DNA of 64,000 nt from Mycolicibacterium parafortuitum (GTDB taxonomy: Bacteria > Actinomycetota > Actinomycetes > Mycobacteriales > Mycobacteriaceae): contig NZ_AP022598.1 of assembly GCF_010725485.1 (NCBI RefSeq), positions 5,084,001 through 5,148,000 of the forward strand, written 5' to 3'. The notes below the pieces were generated by a model. It saw only the letters and a list, made by a program, of their open reading frames with translations, made no database searches and was not told where the DNA came from. Positions 47,413 to 59,388 of this stretch are shown piece by piece. The stretch's first letter is position 1; the number at the start of each line of letters is the position of its first letter. Both the position numbers and the translations under genes were made by a program.

Positions 47413-49029
47413 GTGACCCGCCTGCAGCAGGCCGCGCTGACCAAGCTCGGCAGCGTATTGCGGCTCCCCCCGGCAACCACCGAGTTCGCCGTGCACCGGC
47501 ATCTGCCGGTGCCGATGCGCGACGGCGTCGACCTCGTCGCCGACCACTACGCGCCGCACACCACCACGCCCGCGGGCACGCTGCTGGTGCGCGGCCCGTA
47601 CGGGCGAGGCTGGCCGTTCTCGGCGCTGTTCGGCGCGGTGTACGCCGCGCGCGGCTACCACGTGGTGGTGCAGAGCGTGCGCGGCACGTTCGGTTCCGGC
47701 GGCGAGTTCGACCCGTTCGTCAACGAGGCCGCCGACGGCGCCGACACCGTCGGGTGGCTTCGGACCCGACCGTGGTTCACCGGCACCTTCGCGACCCTCG
47801 GGCTGTCCTACCTGGGCTGGACGCAGTGGGCTCTGTTGTCCGATCCGCCGCCGGAGTTGAAGGCGGCCGTGATCACCGTCGGCCCCCACGACATAAGCGG
47901 ACCTCGTTGGGGCACCGGGTCGTTCGCGCTGAACGATTTCCTCGGCTGGAGCGATCTGGTCTCCCGCCAGGAGGATCCGCGACGGCTGCGGGTGCTGCTG
48001 CACCAACTGCGGGCGCAACGGCTGGTCACCCGGGCCGCGCTGGGCACACCGCTGGGCGAGTCGAGCCGGGCGCTGCTCGGCGACGGCGCACCGTGGTTCG
48101 AATCCTGGCTGGAGCATCCCGCCCCCGACGACCCGTTCTGGACCCGGCTGCGCGCCGACGACGCGCTCGACCACAGCGAGGTGCCGGTGCTGTTCCTGAC
48201 GGGATGGCAGGACCTGTTCCTTGAGCAGACGCTCGAGCAGTACCGCCGGCTGCGCACCCGCGGGGTGGCCACCGGCCTGACCATCGGACCGTGGACGCAC
48301 GGTCACATGATGACCAAGGCCGCACCGACAGTGCTGCGCGAGACGATGGACTGGCTCGGCACTCATCTCGCCGGGGCGCCGGCGGGCAGGCCGGCACCGG
48401 TCCGCATCCACGTCCACGGCGCGGGGTGGCGTGAACTGCCCGACTGGCCGCCGGTCACCGACGAGCAGGTGCTCTATCCCGTGTCCGGCCGCCGATTGAC
48501 CTCGCACGCAGGCGAATCCGGTCAGGTGACGTTCGTGTACAACCCGGCCGATCCGACGCCGACGGTCGGCGGCCGGCTGTTGTCCCCGGTGGGCGGCTAT
48601 CGCGACGACACCGAACTGGCCCGCCGCGCCGACACGGTGACGTTCACGAGCACCCCGCTGCCTGCCGATCTTCGGGTGATCGGGGCACCGGTGGTAGAGC
48701 TGGCGCACGAATGCCCGAACCCGCACAACGATCTGTTCGTCCGGATCAGCCAGGTCGAATCCGACGGCACCTCACACAACGTCAGCGACGGCTACCTGGC
48801 CTCGGCGCCGGTGTCGGGCACCGCCCGCGTCGACCTCGACGCGACCGGGTGGACGTTCCCCGCCGGGTCGCGGATCAGGCTGCTGGTCGCGGGCGGATCC
48901 CATCCGAGGTTCCTACGCAACCACGGGACCAGTGAATCAGCTTCCACAGCAACGAGTTTCGCGACGGCCCGGCACACGCTCCGGTTGGGTGGGCAGACCC
49001 GTGTGACGCTGCCGGTGTCAGCCGACTGA
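47413..49029 (+). CDS. CocE/NonD-family hydrolase (Rv2800-type)
   Basis: A 538-residue serine hydrolase with an alpha/beta fold (about 1-320) and a C-terminal jelly-roll domain (about 330-538) of the X-prolyl dipeptidyl peptidase type. Nucleophile Ser132 is in LGLSYLGWTQWA, the acid in GWQDLFLEQT and the base in GPWTHGHMM. Members hydrolyse esters or amides (CocE is a cocaine esterase). GTG 47413 starts 16 bases after the DUF3558-like gene, so both probably share the KstR-type promoter. The stop overlaps the convergent DUF1802 gene by 12 bases. Confidence 0.9.
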   Translation: MTRLQQAALTKLGSVLRLPPATTEFAVHRHLPVPMRDGVDLVADHYAPHTTTPAGTLLVRGPYGRGWPFSALFGAVYAARGYHVVVQSVRGTFGSGGEFDPFVNEAADGADTVGWLRTRPWFTGTFATLGLSYLGWTQWALLSDPPPELKAAVITVGPHDISGPRWGTGSFALNDFLGWSDLVSRQEDPRRLRVLLHQLRAQRLVTRAALGTPLGESSRALLGDGAPWFESWLEHPAPDDPFWTRLRADDALDHSEVPVLFLTGWQDLFLEQTLEQYRRLRTRGVATGLTIGPWTHGHMMTKAAPTVLRETMDWLGTHLAGAPAGRPAPVRIHVHGAGWRELPDWPPVTDEQVLYPVSGRRLTSHAGESGQVTFVYNPADPTPTVGGRLLSPVGGYRDDTELARRADTVTFTSTPLPADLRVIGAPVVELAHECPNPHNDLFVRISQVESDGTSHNVSDGYLASAPVSGTARVDLDATGWTFPAGSRIRLLVAGGSHPRFLRNHGTSESASTATSFATARHTLRLGGQTRVTLPVSAD

Positions 49030-49590
49030 ATCGCGTACCCGCGCCGCGATCGACTCCAGGGTCGCGTCGTCGTGCACCGGTGCCCCCCAGGCCGGGCTGA
49101 CCGGCAGCTGCACCCAGCTCGAACAACCCCGGTACTCCGGGGTGCGCGCGAGCCGCACCGGCGCCTCGAGCGGGGCCGCCGACACGACGAGCACGGTCAG
49201 ACGGTGCCGTGGCCGGAAATCGAGGCGATCCTCCTGCACCGACTGCGCCGTCCAGATATGCAGCGGCGCAATCTCTTCCAATCCGTCGGGGCGTTCCACC
49301 GAGATCGCCGCGACCACCCGGGCACCGGCCCGCAGCACGACGGCGTCATCGGTGCTGTCGCAGGCCGCAGTCTCCAGTAGGTCGCGGTGTTCGGCGCGGA
49401 CCCGCTCGGCGTGGCTGTGTGCGACCGTCGGAAACAGCAGGAACCGCGACCGGGCCACCTCGGGGGCGACCTCGAATCGTTTCTCGTGGATGCCGCCCTT
49501 GCGCAGCAGCACGGTCTGTCGGCCGTCGAGCAGCGCGTGCACCGCGGCGCCCCACTCCTTGAGCGCGGGGTGGGTCGGCGTCGCGGTCAC
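49018..49590 (-). CDS. DUF1802 family protein
   Basis: A 190-residue protein with the DUF1802 opening LKEWGAAVHALLDGRQTVLLRKGGIHEKRFEV followed by SRFLLFPTVAHSHAERV, closely like the family as I recall it (the ‘ALKEWxxxVxAL…LRKGGIxE’ start). Function unknown. GTG 49590 overlaps the stop of the upstream DUF2277 gene (GTGA). It shares 12 bases at its end with the convergent CocE-type gene. No signal, membrane segment or known catalytic motif was seen. Confidence 0.82.
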   Translation of the reverse strand: MTATPTHPALKEWGAAVHALLDGRQTVLLRKGGIHEKRFEVAPEVARSRFLLFPTVAHSHAERVRAEHRDLLETAACDSTDDAVVLRAGARVVAAISVERPDGLEEIAPLHIWTAQSVQEDRLDFRPRHRLTVLVVSAAPLEAPVRLARTPEYRGCSSWVQLPVSPAWGAPVHDDATLESIAARVRDSVG

Positions 49591-49853
49591 GCGAGATTCA
49601 ACCGGGCACGCACCTCGGGGCGGCGCAGCGGCGGAACGGTTTTCGGTGGCTGTCTGCGGGGCTGCAGGCCGGCCAGCAGCCGGCGGGTGGAGTCGGTGAC
49701 CTCGGCGACCGCGGCCTCGAACGCCTCGACGTTGGCCCCCGACGGCCGGGTGATCCCGCTGACCTTGCGGACGTACTGGCGGGCAGCGGCCTCGATCTCG
49801 TCGGCCGTCGCGGCCGGCTCCAGGCCCCGCAGCTCGGTGATGTTTCGGCACAT
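49587..49853 (-). CDS. DUF2277 family protein
   Basis: An 88-residue protein of the DUF2277 family: the invariant start MCRNITELRGLEPAATADEIEAAA and the RQYVRKVSG segment are typical. ATG 49853 was chosen since family members start with MCRNI; two GTG codons upstream are possible. It is coupled by overlap to the DUF1802 gene. It is divergent from echA16 with a 46-bp gap. Function unknown; the short size and small helical core suggest a DNA-, RNA- or protein-binding role. Confidence 0.85.
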   Translation of the reverse strand: MCRNITELRGLEPAATADEIEAAARQYVRKVSGITRPSGANVEAFEAAVAEVTDSTRRLLAGLQPRRQPPKTVPPLRRPEVRARLNLA

Positions 49854-49899
49854 GGACACCACGATAGGCGCGCGTCCGTGCTCCGGTTACGGTGTGGCG

Positions 49900-50673
49900 A
49901 TGAGCACCGAGAACTCCGCCGCCGATGTCCTGCTGGTCGACACCACCGACCGTGTCCGCACGCTGACGCTGAACCGGCCCGGTTCGCGCAACGCGCTCTC
50001 GGCGGCGCTGCGCCACGAGCTGTTCGGGGCGCTGCGGCAGGCCCAGACCGACGACGACGTCGACGTGGTTATCCTGACCGGCGCCGATCCGGTGTTCTGC
50101 GCGGGCCTGGACCTCAAGGAGCTCGGCGACACCACCGAACTGCCGGACATCTCGCCGAAGTGGCCGCCGATGACCAAGCCGGTGATCGGCGCGATCAACG
50201 GGCCCGCGGTGACCGGCGGGCTGGAGATCGCGCTGTACTGCGACATCCTGATCGCGTCGGAGCACGCCCGATTCGCCGACACCCACGCCCGGGTCGGGCT
50301 GCTTCCGACCTGGGGTCTGTCGGTGCGGCTGCCGCAGAAGGTCGGTGTCGGGATGGCGCGGCGGATGAGCATGACCGGCGATTACCTGTCGGCCGAGGAT
50401 GCGCTGCGCTGCGGTCTGGTCACCCAGGTGGTGCCGCATGCCGAGCTGCTCGACACCGCCCGTTCGATCGCCGCGTCCATCGTCGGCAACAACCAGAAGG
50501 CCGTGCGCGCGTTGCTGGCGTCGTACCACGACATCGACGACGCGCAGAACGGGGGCGCGCTGTGGCAGGAGGCCTCGGCGGCCCGCGAGTGGATGAAGAG
50601 CACCAGCGGCGACGACATCGCGGCCAGCCGCAGCAGCGTGATCGACCGCGGCCGATCCCAGGTGCGGCCGTAG
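49900..50673 (+). CDS. echA16: Enoyl-CoA hydratase/isomerase family protein EchA16
   Basis: A 257-residue crotonase-fold protein like Rv2831. The oxyanion-hole segments are FCAGLDLKEL and INGPAVTGGLEIALYCD, with the first catalytic-type Glu present in GGLE. The second Glu of true hydratases, found in the …PE… turn, is replaced: ARFADTHARVGLLP has His where Glu is expected. It may therefore be an isomerase, a hydratase-dead variant or act on a different CoA ester. It lies on the plus strand by itself, divergent from the DUF2277 pair. Confidence 0.9.
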   Translation: MSTENSAADVLLVDTTDRVRTLTLNRPGSRNALSAALRHELFGALRQAQTDDDVDVVILTGADPVFCAGLDLKELGDTTELPDISPKWPPMTKPVIGAINGPAVTGGLEIALYCDILIASEHARFADTHARVGLLPTWGLSVRLPQKVGVGMARRMSMTGDYLSAEDALRCGLVTQVVPHAELLDTARSIAASIVGNNQKAVRALLASYHDIDDAQNGGALWQEASAAREWMKSTSGDDIAASRSSVIDRGRSQVRP

Positions 50674-50697
50674 GGCGGTCACCCCGGCACCGCGAAC

Positions 50698-50748
50698 GCG
50701 CGGGTCTGCACAGCGACACTCCGTGTCGAGGAGTGCAAGACCGCGCGC
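50698..50748. repeat. Palindromic repeat, copy 1
   Basis: Between echA16 and the damaged methyltransferase gene, the core GACAC-TCC-GTGTC (50715-50727) is a perfect inverted repeat. Around it GCGCGGGTCTGCAC and GTGCAAGACCGCGC pair with one shifted base. The reverse complement of copy 2 at 51371-51420 shares CTGCAC-x-GCGACACTCCGTGTC and the flanking CGCGC, so the two sites are inverted copies of one element. Confidence 0.65.
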
Positions 50749-50794
50749 TCATCCCCGTTGACAGCGCCCCCGGGGTACTTGGCACAGTCGAGAG

Positions 50795-51278
50795 ATGACC
50801 GGTCTCGCCCGCCGACCACGTCCTCGACATCGGCTGCGGCCCGGGCAATGCCGCCCGTATCGCCGCTGCCCGCGGCGCCCAGGTCACGGGCGTCGACCCG
50901 TCCGCGTCGATGCTGCGGGTCGCGCGCGCCGTCACCCGCGACCCATCGGTCACGTGGGTGCGGGGCGGCGCGGAGGCACTGCCGGTCCCGGACGCGGTGG
51001 CGACGGTCGGGTGGGCGCTGGCCACCGTGCACCACTGGCCCGACGTCGACGCCGGTTTGGCCGAGATACGCCGGGCGCTCGCCCCCGGGGCCCGGTTCCT
51101 GGCCGTCGAACGACAGACCGAACCCGATGCGACCGGCTTCGCCAGCCACGGCTGGACCGGCGCTCAGGCCGAGACGTTCGCCGCGATCTGTGAATCCGCC
51201 GGGCTCACCGATGCCCGCGTCGAAAGCCATCGCGCCGGCAAGCGGCAGGTCTGGACGGTCCACGCGACCCGCCCCTAG
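50795..51278 (+). pseudogene. Class I SAM methyltransferase, frameshifted or N-terminally truncated
   Basis: The reading frame carrying the SAM motif VLDIGCGPGNAARIAA and LATVHHWPDVDAGLAEIRRAL has a stop at 50796-50798 and then no ATG, GTG, TTG or CTG until ATG 50910, which is after motif I. An ATG at 50795 lies in another frame and would give MTGL just before the real frame starts. A one-base shift around 50799-50812 would join MTGL to SPADHVLDIGCGPG. Relatives have some 20-30 residues before motif I, so the gene seems damaged rather than just mis-started. It is flanked by inverted palindromic repeats. Confidence 0.65.
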
Positions 51279-51340
51279 CTGCCGATCGCGGTCGGTCCGC
51301 AACCCCTGAGGGCCCGGGCCCAGAAGCCTGGGGCACTTGA

Positions 51341-51367
51341 GGCGCATTCACTCCCCGCGAATGCGCC
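51341..51367. repeat. Perfect 9-bp inverted repeat, probable bidirectional terminator
   Basis: GGCGCATTC (51341-51349) and GAATGCGCC (51359-51367) are exact inverted copies around a 9-base loop. The hairpin lies between the methyltransferase remnant and the dinF gene, which converge, and stands just before another palindrome (51371-51402). It could end transcription from both sides. Confidence 0.6.
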
Positions 51368-51370
51368 GTC

Positions 51371-51402
51371 CTGCACGGCAGACACGGAGTGTCGCCGTGC
51401 AG
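51371..51402. repeat. Palindromic repeat, copy 2
   Basis: CTGCACGGC-A-GACAC-GGA-GTGTC-GCCGTGCAG forms a nearly perfect hairpin: nine paired bases (51371-51379 with 51394-51402), one unpaired A, then five paired bases around a GGA loop. Its reverse complement matches copy 1 at 50698-50748. Together with copy 1 it brackets the methyltransferase remnant in inverted orientation. Confidence 0.7.
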
Positions 51403-51441
51403 ACGTGCGCGCTCGGCGAGCGACGCGCCCACGTCACGACC

Positions 51442-54227
<2,786 letters not shown>

Positions 54228-54230
54228 GAC

Positions 54231-54327
54231 GCTCCTCGCGCAAGCGCTCGTCAGCCATCGCTACCGCCCTTTGCTCTTCGCGCAAGCGCTCATCCGCCTG
54301 CCGATGCTCTTCGCGCAAGCGCTCATC
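54231..54327 (-). repeat. Three direct copies of a 22-bp Shine-Dalgarno-bearing repeat
   Basis: On the minus strand the unit reads GAYGAGCGCTTGCGCGARGAGC. Copies are at 54306-54327, 54273-54294 and 54231-54252, spaced 33 and 42 bases apart (multiples of 3, so the peptide DERLREE would repeat in one frame). The last copy supplies the GAGGAG just before rbfA. A closely similar copy occurs at 20028-20050, also right before a start codon. No gene is supported in this stretch. Confidence 0.75.
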
Positions 54328-54328
54328 G

Positions 54329-57112
54329 CTACGTCCGTGCCTTCTCGACCAGCTCGTACGTCTCGATGATGTCGCCTTCCTTGATGTCGTTGTAGGTCAG
54401 CGTCAGACCGCACTCGTAGCCCTCGCGGACCTCGGTGGCGTCATCCTTCTCCCGCTTGAGCGACGAGATGGTGAGGTTCTCGGCGACCACCACGTTGTCA
54501 CGCAGCAGGCGTGCCTTCGCGTTGCGGCGCATGATCCCCGACTGCACGAGACAGCCGGCGATGTTGCCGACCTTGGACGACCGGAAGATCGCCCGGATCT
54601 CGGCGCGGCCGAGTTCCTTCTCCTCGTAGATCGGCTTGAGCATGCCCTTGAGCGCGGCCTCGATCTCGTCGATCGCCTGGTAGATGATCGAGTAGTAGCG
54701 GATCTCGACGCCCTCGCGGTTGGCCAGCTCGGTCGCCTTGCCCTCGGCGCGGACGTTGAAGCCGATGATGATCGCATCCGAGGCCGACGCCAGGTTGACG
54801 TTGGTCTCGGTGACACCACCGACACCGCGATCGATGACTCGCAGCTGCACTTCGTCGTCGACCTGGATGCCCAGCAGGGCCTCCTCGAGGGCTTCGACCG
54901 TACCGGCGTTGTCGCCCTTGAGGATCAGGTTCAGCTGGCTGGTTTCCTTCAGCGCCGAATCCAGGTCCTCCAGGCTGATCCGCTTGCGGGTGCGGGCGGC
55001 CAGCGCGTTGCGCTTGCGCGCGCTGCGCCGGTCGGCGATCTGGCGGGCGATGCGGTCCTCGTCCACGACGAGGAAGTTGTCGCCTGCGCCCGGCACCGAC
55101 GTGAAGCCGATGACCTGCACCGGACGCGACGGCAGCGCCTCGGTGACGTCCTCGCCGTGCTCGTCGACCATGCGACGGACGCGGCCGTAGGCATCGCCGG
55201 CCACCACCGAGTCGCCGACCCGCAGCGTGCCGCGCTGGATGAGCACGGTCGCCACCGGGCCGCGGCCACGGTCGAGGTGGGCTTCGATCGCGACGCCCTG
55301 GGCCTCCATGTCGGGGTTGGCCCGCAGGTCCAGCGATGCGTCGGCGGTCAGGATCACCGCTTCGAGCAGCTGCTCGATGTTGGTGCCCGCCTTGGCCGAG
55401 ATGTCGACGAACATCGTGTCGCCGCCGTACTCCTCGGGCACCAGGCCGTACTCGGTCAGCTGACCGCGGATCTTGGCCGGGTCGGCGCCTTCCTTGTCGA
55501 TCTTGTTGACCGCCACCACGATCGGCACGTCGGCGGCCTGCGCATGGTTGACCGCTTCCACCGTCTGCGGCATGACGCCGTCGTCGGCCGCGACCACCAG
55601 GATCGCGATGTCGGTGGCCTTCGCACCGCGGGCACGCATGGCGGTGAACGCCTCGTGACCCGGGGTGTCGATGAAGGTGATCGGCCGCTCGTTGCCGTCC
55701 AGGTCGACAGTGACCTGGTAGGCGCCGATGTGCTGGGTGATACCGCCGGCCTCACCCTCGCGCACGGTCGCGTTACGGATGGTGTCGAGCAGTCGGGTCT
55801 TGCCGTGGTCGACGTGGCCCATGACGGTGACGACCGGCGGACGGAACTCCAGATCGTCCTCGTCTCCGGAATCCTCGCCGTAGGAGAGGTCGAAGGACTG
55901 CAGCAGCTCGCGGTCCTCGTCCTCCGGGGACACGACCTGCACGACGTAGTTCATCTCGCTGCCGAGCAGCTCGAGGGTCTCGTCGCCGACGGACTGCGTC
56001 GCGGTGACCATCTCACCGAGGTTGAACAGCGCCTGCACCAGCGAAGCCGGGTTGGCGTTGATCTTCTCGGCGAAGTCGCTCAGCGATGCGCCGCGGGCCA
56101 GCCGGATGGTCTCGCCGTTGCCGTGCGGCAACCGCACGCCACCGACGACCGGCGCCTGCATGTTCTCGTATTCGGCGCGTTTCGCCCTCTTCGACTTGCG
56201 TCCACGCTTGGGCGCGCCGCCGGGACGACCGAAGGCACCTGCGGCACCACCGCGCTGGCCGGGACGGCCACCGCCGCCACCGGGACGGCCGCGGAAGCCA
56301 CCGGGAGCCGCGCCGCCACCGCCGCCGGCACCGCCGCCGCGGTAGTTACCGCCGCCACCGCCACCACCGGGACGTCCTGCGCCACCGGGGGTGGGCCGAG
56401 GACCGGCACCCGGACGCGGGCCGCCACCGGGACGGGGACCGCCACCGGGCCGTGCGCCCTGCGGGCGCGGAGGCATGTTGCCGGGCGTTGCGCCGGGACG
56501 CGGGCCGCCGCCGGGGCGGGGGCCGGCGGGACCCGGGCCGGGACGCGGGCCGCCGGGACCGGCAGCCGGACGGGGCGCGGGACGCTCGACCGGCTGCTGC
56601 GACGAGAACGGATTGTTGCCGACGCGCGGGGTGCGCGCAGCGGGCTTGGGCGCACCGGGGCGCGGGCCACCGGGACCGGGACGCGGTCCGGGTGTGGGCC
56701 GTGCGGCCGGAGCCTCGGGGGATGCGGCCGACGCGGCCGGCGCCGCAGGCGTAGGGGCGGGCGGCGCAGCCGGCGGAGGCGTCGGGGCCGCCGGGGTCGG
56801 CGCAGCCGCAGCGGGTGCCGCCGGTTCGGGGGCCTTGGGCTGCGCGGGTGCCGGGGGGCCCGGCCGCGGGCCGGGGCGCCTCTCGGGGGCGGACGGCTTC
56901 GCGGGGGCGCCGTTGGATGCCTCGGCGCCGGGCTTCACCTTGTCGGTCTTGCCGCCACCGAACGATTCCCGCAGACGGCGCGCGACGGGGGCTTCCACCG
57001 TCGACGATGCGGACTTGACGAATTCACCTTGCTCGCCCAGGCGGGCGAGTACTTCCTTGCTTGTGACACCGAGTTCCTTGGCCAACTCGTGCACGCGGGC
57101 TTTACCTGCCAC
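54329..57112 (-). CDS. infB: Translation initiation factor IF-2
   Basis: The GTPase that brings initiator tRNA to the ribosome. The 927-residue protein starts with an IF2_N domain ([25 protein letters not shown]), then a long Ala/Pro/Gly/Arg-rich linker (about 50-300), typical of actinobacteria. The G domain has [10 protein letters not shown] (G1), GGITQHIG (G2), DTPGHEAF (G3) and NKIDK (G4), followed by domains II-IV with the ending [21 protein letters not shown]. It lies between ylxR and rbfA in the operon. Confidence 0.97.
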   Translation of the reverse strand: MAGKARVHELAKELGVTSKEVLARLGEQGEFVKSASSTVEAPVARRLRESFGGGKTDKVKPGAEASNGAPAKPSAPERRPGPRPGPPAPAQPKAPEPAAPAAAAPTPAAPTPPPAAPPAPTPAAPAASAASPEAPAARPTPGPRPGPGGPRPGAPKPAARTPRVGNNPFSSQQPVERPAPRPAAGPGGPRPGPGPAGPRPGGGPRPGATPGNMPPRPQGARPGGGPRPGGGPRPGAGPRPTPGGAGRPGGGGGGGNYRGGGAGGGGGAAPGGFRGRPGGGGGRPGQRGGAAGAFGRPGGAPKRGRKSKRAKRAEYENMQAPVVGGVRLPHGNGETIRLARGASLSDFAEKINANPASLVQALFNLGEMVTATQSVGDETLELLGSEMNYVVQVVSPEDEDRELLQSFDLSYGEDSGDEDDLEFRPPVVTVMGHVDHGKTRLLDTIRNATVREGEAGGITQHIGAYQVTVDLDGNERPITFIDTPGHEAFTAMRARGAKATDIAILVVAADDGVMPQTVEAVNHAQAADVPIVVAVNKIDKEGADPAKIRGQLTEYGLVPEEYGGDTMFVDISAKAGTNIEQLLEAVILTADASLDLRANPDMEAQGVAIEAHLDRGRGPVATVLIQRGTLRVGDSVVAGDAYGRVRRMVDEHGEDVTEALPSRPVQVIGFTSVPGAGDNFLVVDEDRIARQIADRRSARKRNALAARTRKRISLEDLDSALKETSQLNLILKGDNAGTVEALEEALLGIQVDDEVQLRVIDRGVGGVTETNVNLASASDAIIIGFNVRAEGKATELANREGVEIRYYSIIYQAIDEIEAALKGMLKPIYEEKELGRAEIRAIFRSSKVGNIAGCLVQSGIMRRNAKARLLRDNVVVAENLTISSLKREKDDATEVREGYECGLTLTYNDIKEGDIIETYELVEKART

Positions 57113-57214
57113 TACATCTCCTGTCTGAGAGGCGACAGCGGTGGTAGGCGCCGCGCCTCGGTTTAGCTATGACGCATGGTCATCGGGACTTCACGGTGTG
57201 CTCATGTTCTTCGC

Positions 57215-57523
57215 TTACCTGTTCTCTTGACCGGGTATGTCGAGCGCCTCCCCGCTGGAGAGACGGTCCGACACCGCGGTGATGTCCGGTGAACCGGTGA
57301 TACGCAACGCTCGGCCGAACGCTCGCCGGCGAATCGCTGCCTGCAGACACTCCGGATCGGGATGCAACCAGGCACCCCGCCCCGGAAGCTTTCCCGCTGC
57401 ATCGACAGTGACGACACTGTCGACCGCGACAACCCGAAGCAGTTCGACGGCCAGCTCTCGCCTCCGACATCCGATACATGTCCGCACCGGTCCCCCGGAG
57501 GGTTCCTTGGTGTTTTCACGCAT
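57215..57523 (-). CDS. ylxR: YlxR/RnpM family RNA-binding protein
   Basis: A 102-residue YlxR protein. The signature VRTCIGCRRRELAVELLRVV and GRGAWLHPDPECLQAAIRRRAFGRAL are typical; the family binds RNA and in other bacteria modulates RNase P. ATG 57523 is used, with GTG 57550 as an alternative; the longer open frame runs into the end of nusA. It lies between nusA and infB, the standard position. The gap to infB is 102 bases. Confidence 0.88.
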   Translation of the reverse strand: MRENTKEPSGGPVRTCIGCRRRELAVELLRVVAVDSVVTVDAAGKLPGRGAWLHPDPECLQAAIRRRAFGRALRITGSPDITAVSDRLSSGEALDIPGQENR

Positions 57524-57614
57524 CCGAGCCGATGCCTCGTGCTGGATCACAGGTGAGTCTACCGCCAGGGCCGCGTGGAGAAGAAAACCGGTGCGCAATG
57601 CGTTCGGTGTCGCC

Positions 57615-58679
57615 TCAACCGGCGCCGTGAGCGGCATCGGGACGCGGAGCAGGCCGCGTCCCGGGGTGCGGGCTCCCGTCGTCGCCGTCGCGGGACGCGT
57701 CGTCGCTGCGGATGTCGATCCGCCAGCCGGTCAGCCGTGCCGCCAGCCGGGCGTTCTGGCCTTCCTTGCCGATCGCCAGCGACAGCTGGAAGTCCGGCAC
57801 GATCACCCGGGCCGCGCGGGCAGCCTCGTCGATCACGGTCACCGACACCACCTTCGCCGGCGACAGCGCGTTGGCGACGAACTTCGCCGGGTCCTCGTCG
57901 TAGTCGATGATGTCGATCTTCTCTCCGGAGAGCTCGCTCATCACGTTGCGCACGCGCTGCCCCATCGGGCCGATGCAGGCGCCCTTGGCGTTCAGGCCGG
58001 GCGCGCGGGACGCGACCGCGATCTTGGAACGGTGCCCGGCCTCGCGCGCGACGGCGACGATCTCGACGGACCCGTCGGCGATCTCGGGAACCTCGAGCGA
58101 GAACAGCTTGCGCACCAGGTTGGGGTGCGTCCGGGACAGTGTGATGAGCGGTTCCCTGGCGCCGCGGCTCACGCCGACGACGTAGCAACGCAGCCGGTCA
58201 CCGTGCTCGTACTTCTCGCCGGGGACCTGCTCGGCGGCGGGGATCACGCCCTCGGAGCCCTTCGTCTCGCTGCCCATCCGGACCACCACCAGGCCGCGGG
58301 CGTTCGCGCGTGCGTCGCGCTGGATGACGCCGGCGACGATGTCACCCTCGCGGGCGGAGAACTCGCCGTAGTTCTTCTCGTTCTCGGCGTCGCGCAGCCG
58401 CTGCAGGATGACCTGGCGGGCCGTGGTCGCCGCGATCCGGCCGAACCCCTCGGGGGTGTCGTCCCACTCGTGCAGCACGTTGCCGTCTTCGTCGGTCTGC
58501 CGGGCGATCACCTTGACGACACCGGTCTTGCGGTCGATGTCGATGCGCGCGTCGGGCTCGTGCCCGTCGGTGTGCCGGTAGGCGGTCAGCAGGGCCGACT
58601 TGATGGTGTCGACGACGACGTCGACCGTGATTCCCTTGTCGGCCTCGATCGCGTGCAGGGCCGCCATGTCGATGTTCAT
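57615..58679 (-). CDS. nusA: Transcription termination/antitermination factor NusA
   Basis: A 354-residue NusA with the N-terminal RNA-polymerase-binding domain (residues 1-125), an S1 domain ([24 protein letters not shown]), and two KH domains ([47 protein letters not shown]). There is no C-terminal acidic repeat domain, as is normal outside the Enterobacteria. It is 2 bases after the rimP stop, so both are tightly coupled. ATG 58679 is the start ([14 protein letters not shown]). Confidence 0.97.
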   Translation of the reverse strand: MNIDMAALHAIEADKGITVDVVVDTIKSALLTAYRHTDGHEPDARIDIDRKTGVVKVIARQTDEDGNVLHEWDDTPEGFGRIAATTARQVILQRLRDAENEKNYGEFSAREGDIVAGVIQRDARANARGLVVVRMGSETKGSEGVIPAAEQVPGEKYEHGDRLRCYVVGVSRGAREPLITLSRTHPNLVRKLFSLEVPEIADGSVEIVAVAREAGHRSKIAVASRAPGLNAKGACIGPMGQRVRNVMSELSGEKIDIIDYDEDPAKFVANALSPAKVVSVTVIDEAARAARVIVPDFQLSLAIGKEGQNARLAARLTGWRIDIRSDDASRDGDDGSPHPGTRPAPRPDAAHGAG

Positions 58680-58681
58680 GC

Positions 58682-59206
58682 TCAGGCTTCCTCTCCGGAG
58701 ATGCCGGCCAGTTCCAATTCCCGCGGACTAGGCGGCGAAAACTCCACCTGGACAACGGCTTTGACCACCGTGGTGAGTGTGATGTCGCGGACGGTCAGAT
58801 TCGCGCGCTTCTCCCGGACGATCACGTCGACGGCGCCGTCGTGCACCTGACCGATGCGTCCGGTCACCGTGGAGCCGTCGTCGAGGGTCAGCTCGGCGAG
58901 CCGCCCCTGCGCGCGGCGGTAGTGCTTCTCTGTCGTCAGCGGGCGGTCGACGCCCGGGGAGGTCACCTCGAGCACATACGGCGGGCTGTCGAGGGCGTCG
59001 AGGCGCTCCGAGGCGATGCGGGACAGCTCGGCGACCGCGTCGAGGTCCAGGCCGCCGTCGGCATCGGCGGTCACGGTGATTCGCGGTGGACGGACGGCGG
59101 TGTCGACCACCACGTCCTCGATGTCATAGCCGGCGCGCGCGAAGTCCCCGTCGAGCAGTTCGACCACCTGTCGTTGCGACGGTAATCCCGCAGACCGCTC
59201 CGCCAC
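58682..59206 (-). CDS. rimP: Ribosome maturation factor RimP
   Basis: A 174-residue RimP needed for 30S maturation. The family shows in [51 protein letters not shown] and [16 protein letters not shown] 59206 was selected: GAGGAG lies 7 bases upstream on the minus strand and the length matches M. tuberculosis. It is the first gene of the operon rimP-nusA-ylxR-infB-rbfA-cnpB-dinF. The 182-bp gap upstream is shared with a divergent lipoprotein gene. Confidence 0.93.
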   Translation of the reverse strand: MAERSAGLPSQRQVVELLDGDFARAGYDIEDVVVDTAVRPPRITVTADADGGLDLDAVAELSRIASERLDALDSPPYVLEVTSPGVDRPLTTEKHYRRAQGRLAELTLDDGSTVTGRIGQVHDGAVDVIVREKRANLTVRDITLTTVVKAVVQVEFSPPSPRELELAGISGEEA

Positions 59207-59334
59207 GGTGAAGCTCCTCGTCTTGAGTTGTCCGGACACGGTTCGCGAGGAATACCCCGCGAACACGACTCCCCACGATACGCCAGCGTCGGCAGGACAA
59301 ATCACGGAAAGCAGGACCGCGGCCCGGCAGCACG

Positions 59335-59373
59335 TTCGCGGCCCGCCGCAGGTCCACATTCGCGGCCCGCCGC
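59335..59373. repeat. Two 15-bp direct repeats in the rimP-lipoprotein gap
   Basis: TTCGCGGCCCGCCGC occurs exactly at 59335-59349 and again at 59359-59373, 24 bases apart. They lie 16-54 bases upstream of the plus-strand gene at 59389 and could bind a regulator of that gene or of rimP; a chance duplication in GC-rich DNA is possible. Confidence 0.45.
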
Positions 59374-59388
59374 GGTAGGGATGGCAGG

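Noticed and set aside
56200..56900. GC-rich repetitive region as a possible array
   Set aside because: It is the Pro/Gly/Arg/Ala-rich linker of IF-2 read through degenerate codons. No regular unit with spacers as in CRISPR.
55157..57166. A 669-codon plus-strand frame across infB
   Set aside because: It is the antisense reading of IF-2, with low-complexity Gly/Ala/Thr stretches that mirror the IF-2 linker. No ribosome binding site or domain.
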